Assembly (NCBI GenBank): GCA_947169505.1
Contig: CAMVPZ010000026.1
Location: 1 to 10,632 of the forward strand
Source: an uncultured Pseudomonadota bacterium
GTDB taxonomy: Bacteria > Pseudomonadota > Alphaproteobacteria > Rs-D84
Direction of reading: 5' to 3'
DNA: 10,632 nucleotides
The position numbers were made by a program, and so were the translations under genes. Under the pieces are notes generated by a model, which did no database searches, had not been told where the DNA came from, and worked only from the letters and a program-made list of their open reading frames with translations. Below are positions 1-6,696 of this stretch, piece after piece. Each line of letters starts with the position of its first letter. The first letter of the stretch is position 1.

Positions 1-33
1 TTACAAAAGATAAAAATTCATTCGTTGTCATCA

Positions 34-540
34 TTATTCGTTCCCACGTCCAGACATAAAAGTAAATGCGGTTTGACTTAATCTGTCAGATGCTGCATTA
101 CCGCCAGCCCCCCCACCACCAGTGTGCGTTGTAACATATATTTTTTTGTTTGGGTTTGGTAAATATACGGTTTTTGCGTCGCTTTGTTCAATAATAAATC
201 TGTCAAGATTGTTTGAATGGGGAAAAGTAGAACAAAGAAATAAATTTTCAATTTTTAATTCACCACCCCATAACAACGGTATCCTGAAACGAATTGATAA
301 ATTTTCAGGTAAAGAGTTTCCCATCACCAGGTTTATAAATTCATCTTGGGATAAATTCATGAATGCTATTTCTTCCATTGAATCCGAAAGAGATGATAAA
401 AATTCACGTCGCAGTGCAGAATATTTTTTAAACCAATCAGGATCTAATTTGCTTTGTTTTGGTGTGTATTCTATCACTGGCATATCATCCATTCCCAAAA
501 CAGCAAGTCTTTCAAGTGCGGAAGTTTCATTTAATTGCAT
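34..540 (-). CDS. Hypothetical protein with a degenerate HNH-like stretch
   Basis: I do not recognise this 168-residue protein as a named family. It has no signal peptide and no membrane segment, so it is probably cytosolic. An acidic, helical N-terminal half (to about residue 75) precedes a stretch at 84-108 that reads like the core of HNH/His-Me-finger nucleases: an IPL, then WGG (91-93), then NL (99-100), then His108. The paired histidines expected before IPL are replaced by Arg-Phe-Arg (84-86), so nuclease activity is doubtful. The C-terminus holds a glycine run (141-147) followed by a polar tail. The ATG lies 6 bp after the stop of the upstream membrane-protein gene, and a possible Shine-Dalgarno AGGA sits 12 bases before it, so the two are probably cotranscribed. 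Reading ends in three consecutive in-frame stops (TAA TGA TGA, 36 down to 28). The gene is real on length and operon fit; the function is unknown. Confidence 0.72.
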   Translation of the reverse strand: MQLNETSALERLAVLGMDDMPVIEYTPKQSKLDPDWFKKYSALRREFLSSLSDSMEEIAFMNLSQDEFINLVMGNSLPENLSIRFRIPLLWGGELKIENLFLCSTFPHSNNLDRFIIEQSDAKTVYLPNPNKKIYVTTHTGGGGAGGNAASDRLSQTAFTFMSGRGNE

Positions 541-546
541 TGTTTT

Positions 547-1473
547 TTACGATCCTGTACTTTTAAGATATTGGATTATAGTATCTATGTATTCAGAATA
601 TGCTTCAAAATTGCTTTTGTCAAGACCGGCATCTTCTGTTGGAACGGCAGGCAAGCCAGAAATAAATTCTTTTAATTCTTTAACAGATTTAAAAATAGTA
701 ATTGAATCACTGGTTTGTTGGTTGTCCGTTGTGTATAACATAAATGGATTGATGTTTATTGTTATATCTTCCAAAGTTTCTTCGAACAAAGATTGCAATC
801 TATCAACCGCTGATTGTAATTTTGTAATATCTTGGTCCGTGCCACCAATCCAAAGTATTTCGTCCGGACCGATAGCAAATAAATTTGGTGTAAAACCAGA
901 AATTTTTTGATTTGGTTTTATTGTGTATCCTTTTTCAGCAAACATTTCCGCCAATATTGAATTGTACGGATTAACAGAAGAATTTTCAGGATTCTGTTTT
1001 GGTTGTTGTGATGATTGAATGTTTTGTTGTTGATGTTTTTGTGCAACGATTTGCGCCATGTTGGTGGGCAAATTTAATCTTGGGGGACGTGCCAAAGGAA
1101 CACTGTGTTGTGGTACGGGTATGTTTGATATATTATTTTGTTCTTGGTTGATTTCTTTTTGTGTGTATGTTTGCAGTTCGATTTTTTGTTCAACAGTTTT
1201 TTTTTCGGTAATTGTTTGTTTTGTTTGATGTTTAAATTTTGGTACGTATACAAAAATCAACCCCAATATAAATATTAATATTGCGATACCAATGGAAGCA
1301 TAAAAACCGGTGCTGATAGGTGCATGTTCTGCCTGTAATTTAGCAAGTTCATCCCAATGTTTTGAATAAAATAAATTAAAACCATAGATTATATTAAGCC
1401 AAAATGACAACCCAAGCAAAACAGATGTGCCAATAAGTATTGATAATAAAATACGTTCAAATTTATTTGTCAT
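547..1473 (-). CDS. Hypothetical two-helix membrane protein with Gln-rich linker and C-terminal globular domain
   Basis: This 308-residue protein is not assigned to a known family. Two hydrophobic helices are visible (about 8-30 and 57-77), with a short loop between them. A polar linker rich in Gln, Lys and Pro follows (about 80-168; it includes RPPRLNLP near 129-136), then a compact domain (about 168-308). The architecture suggests a membrane anchor presenting a cytoplasmic domain. The segment around 178-212 (hydrophobic strand, AIGPDE, LWIG) vaguely recalls the core strands of PD-(D/E)XK-like folds, but I cannot see a full catalytic set and do not claim it. A run of nine A/T at 1197-1205 lies in the coding sequence. 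The gene starts an operon with the small gene that begins 6 bp downstream. Its ATG has no Shine-Dalgarno and lies 9 bases after an extended -10 box, which suggests a leaderless or nearly leaderless mRNA. Confidence 0.75.
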   Translation of the reverse strand: MTNKFERILLSILIGTSVLLGLSFWLNIIYGFNLFYSKHWDELAKLQAEHAPISTGFYASIGIAILIFILGLIFVYVPKFKHQTKQTITEKKTVEQKIELQTYTQKEINQEQNNISNIPVPQHSVPLARPPRLNLPTNMAQIVAQKHQQQNIQSSQQPKQNPENSSVNPYNSILAEMFAEKGYTIKPNQKISGFTPNLFAIGPDEILWIGGTDQDITKLQSAVDRLQSLFEETLEDITININPFMLYTTDNQQTSDSITIFKSVKELKEFISGLPAVPTEDAGLDKSNFEAYSEYIDTIIQYLKSTGS

Positions 1474-1482
1474 TTCGTTTTT

Positions 1483-1512
1483 ATTATATCACATTTTGTG
1501 ATAAACTGGAAA
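1483..1512 (-). promoter_or_regulatory. Extended -10 promoter for the membrane-protein operon
   Basis: On the minus strand, TGATATAAT (1491 down to 1483) is a perfect extended -10 (TGnTATAAT). A weak -35 candidate, TTTCCA (1512-1507), lies 18 bases upstream. Only nine bases separate the -10 from the ATG at 1473, which puts the predicted transcript start about three bases before the start codon. Confidence 0.6.
1487..1503. repeat. 17-bp perfect palindrome between divergent genes (operator-like)
   Basis: TATCACA, a 3-base spacer and TGTGATA form a perfect inverted repeat with 7-bp arms. It sits in the 42-bp gap between the divergent genes starting at 1473 and 1516. Each arm supplies the TG of an extended -10: TGATATAAT on the minus strand and the weaker TGATAAACT (1499-1507) on the plus strand. 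It could be a regulator's operator or simply the result of two back-to-back extended -10 promoters. The arms are like CRP half-sites but in the opposite orientation, so CRP is not implied. Confidence 0.55.
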
Positions 1513-1515
1513 TAA

Positions 1516-2187
1516 ATGATAGAGATGAATGAAATTTTTAACGATTCGGACAAAAGGCTCGCTTTGTGGTGTGATAATGTTAATGACACAAACGATTTGG
1601 CGGGTATGGCGGATTATATTATTCAAAGTGGTATTGATATGATATCTGTGCCGCCTGAAATTGTTTATAATATTTGGACTTATTTGGAACGGGTGGGTAT
1701 AAAAATTTTTACACGATTCGTTTTTGCACCAGATCGTAAAAATATGGATTCTTGTATTTATGAATTGGCGCAAAATATAAAAAATATTTGCAAAAAGGGC
1801 GCAAATGGTGTGCAAATATTTATGGAAATGCGAGATTTTGAAAAATTTGCAGAAAAAATTTCTGTGGTTCGTGATGATTTGTTTTTTCAACATGATTTAT
1901 GTGTGGCGATAGATATTCAAGATATAGATGTGCATAATTGGAAAAATATATTTGAAAAATTACGTAATTTACATGCCAAAGCATTGGTATTAACTTTGAA
2001 AGAAGATATGAAAAATCGGTCTGATTTTGTAGGACGTGTATATGGGATGTTGCAAAATTGGGATATGGATGGTGAATTACATTTCATTTTAAATAATAAC
2101 TTTGATCGTATGGACCAAGTTATACGTTTGGTCGAAAGTGAAAAACCGGAATTAACAGAAAGATTACGTTTCTTTTTGGATTATTGA
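1516..2187 (+). CDS. Hypothetical alpha/beta protein, possibly TIM-barrel-like
   Basis: I do not recognise this 223-residue soluble protein. It has no signal peptide or membrane segment. Short hydrophobic strands alternate with amphipathic helices, for example strands near LALWCD (15-20), DMISVP (41-46), GIKIFTRF (61-68), NGVQIFM (95-101), LCVAIDI (127-133), ALVLTL (155-160) and ELHFIL (187-192). That regular spacing suggests a TIM-barrel or similar fold, with acidic residues at strand ends that could bind a substrate or metal; this is inference from pattern only. Two starts are possible, ATG at 1516 or at 1525; the first gives the longer product. The weak -10 at 1502-1507 puts the predicted transcript start about two bases before 1516. 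The 3' end overlaps convergent trmB by 7 bp, leaving no room for a terminator. Confidence 0.75.
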   Translation: MIEMNEIFNDSDKRLALWCDNVNDTNDLAGMADYIIQSGIDMISVPPEIVYNIWTYLERVGIKIFTRFVFAPDRKNMDSCIYELAQNIKNICKKGANGVQIFMEMRDFEKFAEKISVVRDDLFFQHDLCVAIDIQDIDVHNWKNIFEKLRNLHAKALVLTLKEDMKNRSDFVGRVYGMLQNWDMDGELHFILNNNFDRMDQVIRLVESEKPELTERLRFFLDY

Positions 2188-2849
2188 TTGGCAAGGATAA
2201 GATATTTCGGTTCGACTGTGCCGGCTTTGTTTTTAATTTGATATCTGGTTTTAATTATATCAAGTTTTGTTGATTTGATTTTTAAATTGGTTTCTTTTAA
2301 TTCATTAATAATCCAATCGTAATATTCCCAATGGTCTGTACCGATAACAATTTTTCCATTTTGTGTTAAATGTTTCGATAATAAATTCAAAAAATCGTGG
2401 TTAAGCAAACGACGTTTTTCGTGACGTGCTTTTGGCCATGGGTCAGGGTGTAAAACCCAAATTTCATCAAATTTTGAATTTGAAAAATCTTTTAATAATA
2501 TGCGAACATCGTCTGGCCAAATTCGTATGTTTTTATATTGTTCAATCAAAGTATTATTCGATTCGTTTGCTATAGCAGAAAGTAGGGCCGCCACACCGTT
2601 TGCAAAAGGTTCTGCGCCAATAATAATCGAATCGGGATTGTTAACAGATAAATCACGCAGATGTTCGCCGTTCCCAAAACCAATTTCCAAGATTGTATTT
2701 TTTTTCGTGAAATCTGCCGATTTTGGAGCGATTTTTGGTAATAAATTGTCCATCAGCCATTGTTTGCGAATAGACAATTTTTTGCCATGTCTGCGACCGA
2801 AAGTTCGCAATTCTGTTTGAATAAAATCTTTTAATTCTTGTTTTTCCAT
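2181..2849 (-). CDS. trmB: tRNA (guanine-N7-)-methyltransferase TrmB
   Basis: TrmB methylates N7 of guanine 46 in the variable loop of tRNA, using S-adenosylmethionine. The 222-residue product shows the family's signatures: the SAM-binding loop EIGFGNGE (55-62), the acidic strand end IIGAEPF (76-82), WPDDVR (111-116), the diagnostic HPDPWPKARHEKRR (134-147), GTDHWEY (170-176) and the C-terminal TRYQ...AG element. Length fits the family. I chose the ATG at 2849, which begins MEKQELKDF. The frame stays open upstream to an ATG at 2978, but that would add 43 residues that run into divergent gltX and lie beyond the promoter. No Shine-Dalgarno precedes 2849, and a TATACT box ends six bases before it, so the mRNA is probably leaderless. 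The gene is convergent with the hypothetical gene at 1516-2187. Confidence 0.96.
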   Translation of the reverse strand: MEKQELKDFIQTELRTFGRRHGKKLSIRKQWLMDNLLPKIAPKSADFTKKNTILEIGFGNGEHLRDLSVNNPDSIIIGAEPFANGVAALLSAIANESNNTLIEQYKNIRIWPDDVRILLKDFSNSKFDEIWVLHPDPWPKARHEKRRLLNHDFLNLLSKHLTQNGKIVIGTDHWEYYDWIINELKETNLKIKSTKLDIIKTRYQIKNKAGTVEPKYLILANQ

Positions 2850-2863
2850 ATAATTAGTATAAA
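2849..2863. promoter_or_regulatory. Overlapping divergent -10 boxes for trmB and gltX
   Basis: Only 46 bp separate the two start codons. For trmB (minus) the -10 candidate is TATACT (2861-2856), with a weak TTGTTT 16 bases upstream; it predicts transcription starting on or next to the A of the trmB ATG. For gltX (plus) there are two candidates, TATAAT (2849-2854) and TATAAA (2858-2863), without a good -35. Because the boxes overlap, polymerase binding on the two strands should be mutually exclusive. Confidence 0.45.
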
Positions 2864-2895
2864 ATGAATTAGTTAAAAAACAAGGATGAAATAAA

Positions 2896-4470
2896 ATGCG
2901 CAACGGATTATCAAAAGATTTAATAGCACGTGTGTTGGGCGGTGCACCCAAATATACTTTGGATGAATTAGAAGCCAAATTTCCAGAACGTGGTTTGGGT
3001 GATGGGGCTTTTGTGACACGTTTTGCACCAAGTCCTACTGGTTTTATGCATGTTGGAAATTTATACGGGGCTTTGATTGATTATAAGTTGGCACAACAAT
3101 CAGGCGGTGTTTTTATGTTGCGTATTGAAGATACTGATACTAAGCGTGAGGTTCAAGGCGCAGTAGATGTTGTTAAAAATGCGATGGCTAATTTTGGTTT
3201 GAAATATAATAACGATGAAAAATATGGACCGTATTACCAATCAAAACGCAAAGATATTTATCATTCTGTGGCTGCTTATTTATTGGAAAAAGGTTTGGCA
3301 TATCCATGCTTTTTAAAACCGGAAGAAATGGATGAAATTCGTAAAAAGCAAAATGCGGCTGGATTTGCAACTGGTATTTATGGCGAATGGGCACGTGACC
3401 GTGATTTAACCGAAGAAGAAATTATTGCACATCTTGATAATGGTGAAATTCCATCGATTCGTTTGTATTCAACGGGAAATCCAAACAACAGAATTTATTG
3501 TAAAGATGCGGTTCGTGGTTCTATATCATTCCCAGAAAATAATGAAGATTTGGTTTTAATTAAATCAAATGACGGTTTACCAACATATCATTTTGCTCAT
3601 TTAGTAGATGATCATTTTATGCGAACAACGCATGTTGTTCGTGGTGAAGAATGGTTGCCATCACTACCATTGCATTATCAATTATTTCGCACAATGGGTT
3701 GGACACCACCGATTTATATTCATACGTCTACACTTGATAAAATTGATGCAGAAACTGGTAAACAACGTAAAATGTCCAAACGTAAAGACCCGGAATGTAA
3801 TGTTGCGTTTTTCTTGCAGGCTGGCTGGCCAACTGAGGCTGTAATTGAATATTTGGGGAATATTTTGGCATCTGGTTATGAAGAAGCAAAAATGAAAGGC
3901 ATGGTAAAAAATTATTGGGAATTTGAAATGAAACCAAAAAAAATACCGATGTCTGGGGCTTTGTTTGATATGAAAAAATTGGAATGGTGGGCCAAAGAAT
4001 ATATTGCAACATTACCTGTTCCAGATTTGGTCAAATTCGTTGTTGATTGGGCAAAAGAATACGGAAATGAAGATAATAAAAAACAGGTTGAAAATATTGA
4101 TTATTTAACATCTGTGTTGTCTATTGAACGTGATAATATCAAACGCATACGTAAAGATTTTATTACGTGGCAACAAACTTTGGATGAAGTGTCGTACTTT
4201 TGGGATTTCTTGTTCGTGCCGAACAAAGAATACGAATATAATCGGGATGTGTTGCGTGAATTTTTGGCGACATACAATGCGGCTGATGACAAAGATACTT
4301 GGTGGAATAAGATTGTTGCTGTTGCAGAAAAATACAATATTAAACCGGGTGAAGCGGCTATGAATTTGCGTGTTGCGATGACGGGGCGCACTAATACACC
4401 AGATTTATATTCAATAATGTCTGTGTTGGGTGAAAAACGTGTTTGTAATCGAATAGAAATGATTTTGTAA
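2896..4470 (+). CDS. gltX: Glutamyl-tRNA synthetase, long clostridial-like form
   Basis: This class I aminoacyl-tRNA synthetase charges tRNA-Glu (or tRNA-Glu/Gln) with glutamate in the cytoplasm. The 524-residue product has the HIGH region in APSPTGFMHVGNL (44-56), LRIEDTD (75-81), the amino-acid/ATP pocket segment LPTYHFAHLVDDH (228-240), RGEEW (249-253) and the KMSKR loop (292-296). A leader of about 38 residues precedes the catalytic core, and the loop continues KDPE (297-300); I recall both, with the SGALFD element (353-358), from clostridial enzymes rather than from usual alphaproteobacterial GltX (about 450-480 residues, SKRHG). The anticodon-binding C-terminal half ends in TGRTNTPDLYSIMSVLG. 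The ATG at 2896 has a good AAGGA at 2882-2886. The next gene starts 24 bases on and is probably cotranscribed. Function is certain; foreign origin is an inference from motif memory. Confidence 0.96.
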   Translation: MRNGLSKDLIARVLGGAPKYTLDELEAKFPERGLGDGAFVTRFAPSPTGFMHVGNLYGALIDYKLAQQSGGVFMLRIEDTDTKREVQGAVDVVKNAMANFGLKYNNDEKYGPYYQSKRKDIYHSVAAYLLEKGLAYPCFLKPEEMDEIRKKQNAAGFATGIYGEWARDRDLTEEEIIAHLDNGEIPSIRLYSTGNPNNRIYCKDAVRGSISFPENNEDLVLIKSNDGLPTYHFAHLVDDHFMRTTHVVRGEEWLPSLPLHYQLFRTMGWTPPIYIHTSTLDKIDAETGKQRKMSKRKDPECNVAFFLQAGWPTEAVIEYLGNILASGYEEAKMKGMVKNYWEFEMKPKKIPMSGALFDMKKLEWWAKEYIATLPVPDLVKFVVDWAKEYGNEDNKKQVENIDYLTSVLSIERDNIKRIRKDFITWQQTLDEVSYFWDFLFVPNKEYEYNRDVLREFLATYNAADDKDTWWNKIVAVAEKYNIKPGEAAMNLRVAMTGRTNTPDLYSIMSVLGEKRVCNRIEMIL

Positions 4471-4493
4471 TATAAAATATGAAAGGAAAAGAA

Positions 4494-5270
4494 ATGGTAA
4501 AAAGTAAAAAAGTTGTTAAACAAAAATTGCGTGCTGTTAAAAAAGACAAACACGCATACGGTTTGTTAAAGGTGTTACAGGCAACCGGTTTGTTCCGTTG
4601 GGAACGCCAATCAACTAAAGCGGAAGAGGCTGTAAATATATTGACGCATGGTATCGGTATTGGTTTGGCAGTGGCTGCGCTTTGTTTGTTGGTTGCGTTT
4701 GCGGTGGTTCATCATAATGTGTGGGCAACTGTATCTTGTTCTATATTTGGTGTGACCATGTTTACATTGTATTTTGGATCCACAATGTGTCATGCAACTA
4801 TTGGTGACAAAAGTGAATGTTTTTTCGAAGTTTGGGATTCTATTGCTATTTATGCGTTAATCGCTGGTACATACACCCCGTTTTTATTGGTGAATTTAAA
4901 TCGATGTGGTCATACTGCGCTGGGTTGGTCTATGTTCGGTATTTTATGGGCTATCGTTATATTTGGGGCGATTATGAAAATACATAATCCTCGTAAACAG
5001 CCAAAATGGTTGGTTGCATTGTATTTAATTATGGGATGGGCATTAATTTGGATTTTGCCTGCTATGATGGAAACGATATCTGCACGTGGCATGTGGTTTG
5101 TTTTGGCGGGCGGTTTGTCTTATTCATTTGGTGTTATATTTTATTTATGGCGCCGTCTTAAATTTGCACACGCATTATGGCATTTGTTTGTGATAGGGGG
5201 CTCTGTATGTTTCTTTTTTGCAGTGCTGTTCGGTTCAATAATTGATTTTACGAAAAATTGTATACAATAG
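4494..5270 (+). CDS. Hemolysin III / PAQR (YqfA/TrhA) family membrane protein
   Basis: This is a 258-residue integral membrane protein with about seven helices after a basic, Lys-rich cytosolic extension of about 40 residues. Family marks are present: EEAVNILTHGIG (44-55), the Ser96-x3-His100 pair (GSTMCH; the usual Tyr before His is Cys), Asp115 before IAGTYTPF (123-130), and two late histidines, His226 and His230. In PAQR proteins these residues bind a metal and define a hydrolase-like site. Bacterial members are named hemolysin III, but haemolysis is not established for most; roles in membrane-lipid homeostasis have been reported. I chose ATG 4494 because AAAGGA at 4482-4487 is spaced six bases from it; an in-frame ATG at 4479 lies upstream of that site. 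The gene follows gltX by 23 bp and ends at a hairpin terminator. Confidence 0.9.
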   Translation: MVKSKKVVKQKLRAVKKDKHAYGLLKVLQATGLFRWERQSTKAEEAVNILTHGIGIGLAVAALCLLVAFAVVHHNVWATVSCSIFGVTMFTLYFGSTMCHATIGDKSECFFEVWDSIAIYALIAGTYTPFLLVNLNRCGHTALGWSMFGILWAIVIFGAIMKIHNPRKQPKWLVALYLIMGWALIWILPAMMETISARGMWFVLAGGLSYSFGVIFYLWRRLKFAHALWHLFVIGGSVCFFFAVLFGSIIDFTKNCIQ

Positions 5271-5295
5271 AAAAATCGCCGTATAGGCGATTTTT
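5271..5295. terminator. Bidirectional rho-independent terminator
   Basis: A perfect 10-bp stem (5271-5280 with 5286-5295) has a GTATA loop and a GC-rich top (CGCC/GGCG). It is flanked by A-tracts on the left and T-tracts on the right, so it works on both strands. It lies between the convergent hemolysin III gene and der. The right arm reaches the first base of the der stop codon, so der transcription ends essentially at its stop. Confidence 0.9.
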
Positions 5296-6620
5296 TAATC
5301 AAACGGATTTTCGTCTTTTTTGTATTCAATTACGATTGGTAAATGTTCCAAATGTAATGCGTTTGCAATACCACGACGAAGATAGCGGGTATAAGATTCT
5401 GGGATATCACTAGCCCCGCCGACATTTATGGTAAATTTTATTGGATGATGTCCCGTTTGACGTGCGAATTTAATCTTCATTGGTCTTTTTAAACGTGACA
5501 TCGGTGGTTGACGATCGTTTATTAATTTTTCAATGATGCGGTTTAACAAACTGGTTGGGGTATCAGCATTTGAAATATCCCATTGTTCATATATACGTTT
5601 GAAAAGATTTTGAACACCAGTGCCGGTTTCAGCAGATATAGCCAATATAAGCGGTTTTATAATTTGATGAAAAGAATTATTAAATTGATGTTTTAATTTT
5701 AATAATTTTTCATCTCTTTCAATCGGGTCAACCAAATCCCATTTGTTTAATGCGACACATAAAATTTTACCGGCATCATATACACGTGCAGCAATGGATA
5801 AAGCCTGGTTTTCAATGTTTTTTGTGGCATCTACTATTAAAATAACAATGTTTGATTTTTCAATAGCATCCAATGATTTTAATGCAGATAATGTTTCAAC
5901 GTCATCTGTCACACCCGCTTTGCGACGTAAACCCGCCGTATCCATGATTACAATATCACGACCATAAAACCGTGTTGGTATTTTTACAGTATCACGTGTA
6001 ATGCCGGGGGCATCCATAACTATTTGGCGTTTTTCACCCAATACACGATTTACAAAAGTAGATTTTCCAACGTTTGGTTGACCCAAAACCGCAATTTTAA
6101 TTTGATTATCATTTTCGTCGTATACGGCGGAATCTGTCGTATACAGATTATCGATAAATTCATAAATTGCATCAAATCCACGTTTGTGTTCGGCAGAAAT
6201 TAAAACCGGTTCGCCAAATCCCAATTTATAAAAATCATGTATATCATTTAATCTTTTTGACGATTCGGTTTTGTTGATTAAAAGCATGGCGGGTGTCCGG
6301 GTCTTTTTATGTACCAATTTAGCCCATTCAATATCCATTGGATTTAATCCAGCACGACCATCAACCACAAACAAAATCGCATCGGCACTTTCAATAGCAT
6401 TTATCGCCATGTCTGTTGAATTGTGGGCGATGCCTGTTTTTACATTTTCAAGACCTGCCGTATCAAACACAGTCCATGGACGATTTGGCATATTTCCAGA
6501 AATTGTATCACGTGTGACCCCGGGACGGTCGTGGACAAGCGCATCCCGTGAATTTGTCAGTCCATTAAAAAGTGTCGATTTACCAGTATTGGGTCGCCCG
6601 ACGATAACCAATTTTTTCAT
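5295..6620 (-). CDS. der: Ribosome-assembly GTPase Der (EngA)
   Basis: Der is an essential GTPase with two tandem G domains that helps mature the 50S ribosomal subunit. In the 441-residue product, domain 1 shows GRPNTGKS (8-15), PGVTRDT (33-39), DTAGLE (53-58) and NKTE (116-119), where the usual NKxD Asp is Glu; I believe this also occurs in other alphaproteobacterial Der proteins. Domain 2 shows GQPNVGKS (180-187), PGITRDT (205-211), DTAGLRRK (227-234) and NKWD (292-295). A KH-like domain follows (about 355-436). I chose ATG 6620 because MKKLVIVGRPN matches the family's N-terminus and a GGA lies seven bases upstream. In-frame ATGs at 6632 and 6656 also exist, and 6632 would suit a near-leaderless mRNA. 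In many proteobacteria der adjoins bamB; here it is about 3.4 kb away. Confidence 0.96.
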   Translation of the reverse strand: MKKLVIVGRPNTGKSTLFNGLTNSRDALVHDRPGVTRDTISGNMPNRPWTVFDTAGLENVKTGIAHNSTDMAINAIESADAILFVVDGRAGLNPMDIEWAKLVHKKTRTPAMLLINKTESSKRLNDIHDFYKLGFGEPVLISAEHKRGFDAIYEFIDNLYTTDSAVYDENDNQIKIAVLGQPNVGKSTFVNRVLGEKRQIVMDAPGITRDTVKIPTRFYGRDIVIMDTAGLRRKAGVTDDVETLSALKSLDAIEKSNIVILIVDATKNIENQALSIAARVYDAGKILCVALNKWDLVDPIERDEKLLKLKHQFNNSFHQIIKPLILAISAETGTGVQNLFKRIYEQWDISNADTPTSLLNRIIEKLINDRQPPMSRLKRPMKIKFARQTGHHPIKFTINVGGASDIPESYTRYLRRGIANALHLEHLPIVIEYKKDENPFD

Positions 6621-6640
6621 GTTTTTTTCCATTGATTTTT

Positions 6641-6650
6641 TATAATTATA
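6641..6650. promoter_or_regulatory. -10 box for der within a 10-bp palindrome
   Basis: TATAATTATA is a perfect palindrome, so it offers a consensus TATAAT on each strand. On the minus strand (6650-6645) it predicts transcription starting about six bases before the der ATG at 6632, or 18 before 6620. On the plus strand (6641-6646) it could serve the YIP1-like gene at 6697. I see no convincing -35 on the plus strand. Confidence 0.45.
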
Positions 6651-6696
6651 AAGCAAAAATATAAATAATCAAATTATTCGAACAAGGGGGCGAAAA

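Noticed and set aside
1..33. A further gene or terminator to the left of the first gene
   Set aside because: The minus-strand frames contain stops at once (a six-codon ATG frame ends at position 1), and no hairpin is visible.
122..910. A 262-codon open frame on the plus strand opposite the two leftmost genes
   Set aside because: It spans the junction of two well-spaced minus-strand genes, has no Shine-Dalgarno and gives a low-complexity Ser/Phe-rich product with no family pattern. The minus-strand pair has better starts and domain structure.
1487..1503. A CRP binding site
   Set aside because: CRP sites have TGTGA on the left and TCACA on the right; here the order is reversed, so only the words are shared.
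1489..1893. A 134-codon minus-strand open frame with many His and Phe
   Set aside because: It is a shadow of the plus-strand gene at 1516-2187, with composition typical of antisense AT-rich coding sequence.
2850..2978. An upstream in-frame extension of trmB by 43 codons
   Set aside because: It would run through the promoter region and into the gltX coding start, and the added residues are not part of the TrmB family.
4101..4553. A 150-codon minus-strand open frame across the gltX end
   Set aside because: It is antisense to conserved gltX sequence and to the start of the hemolysin III family gene; no motif or ribosome-binding site supports it.
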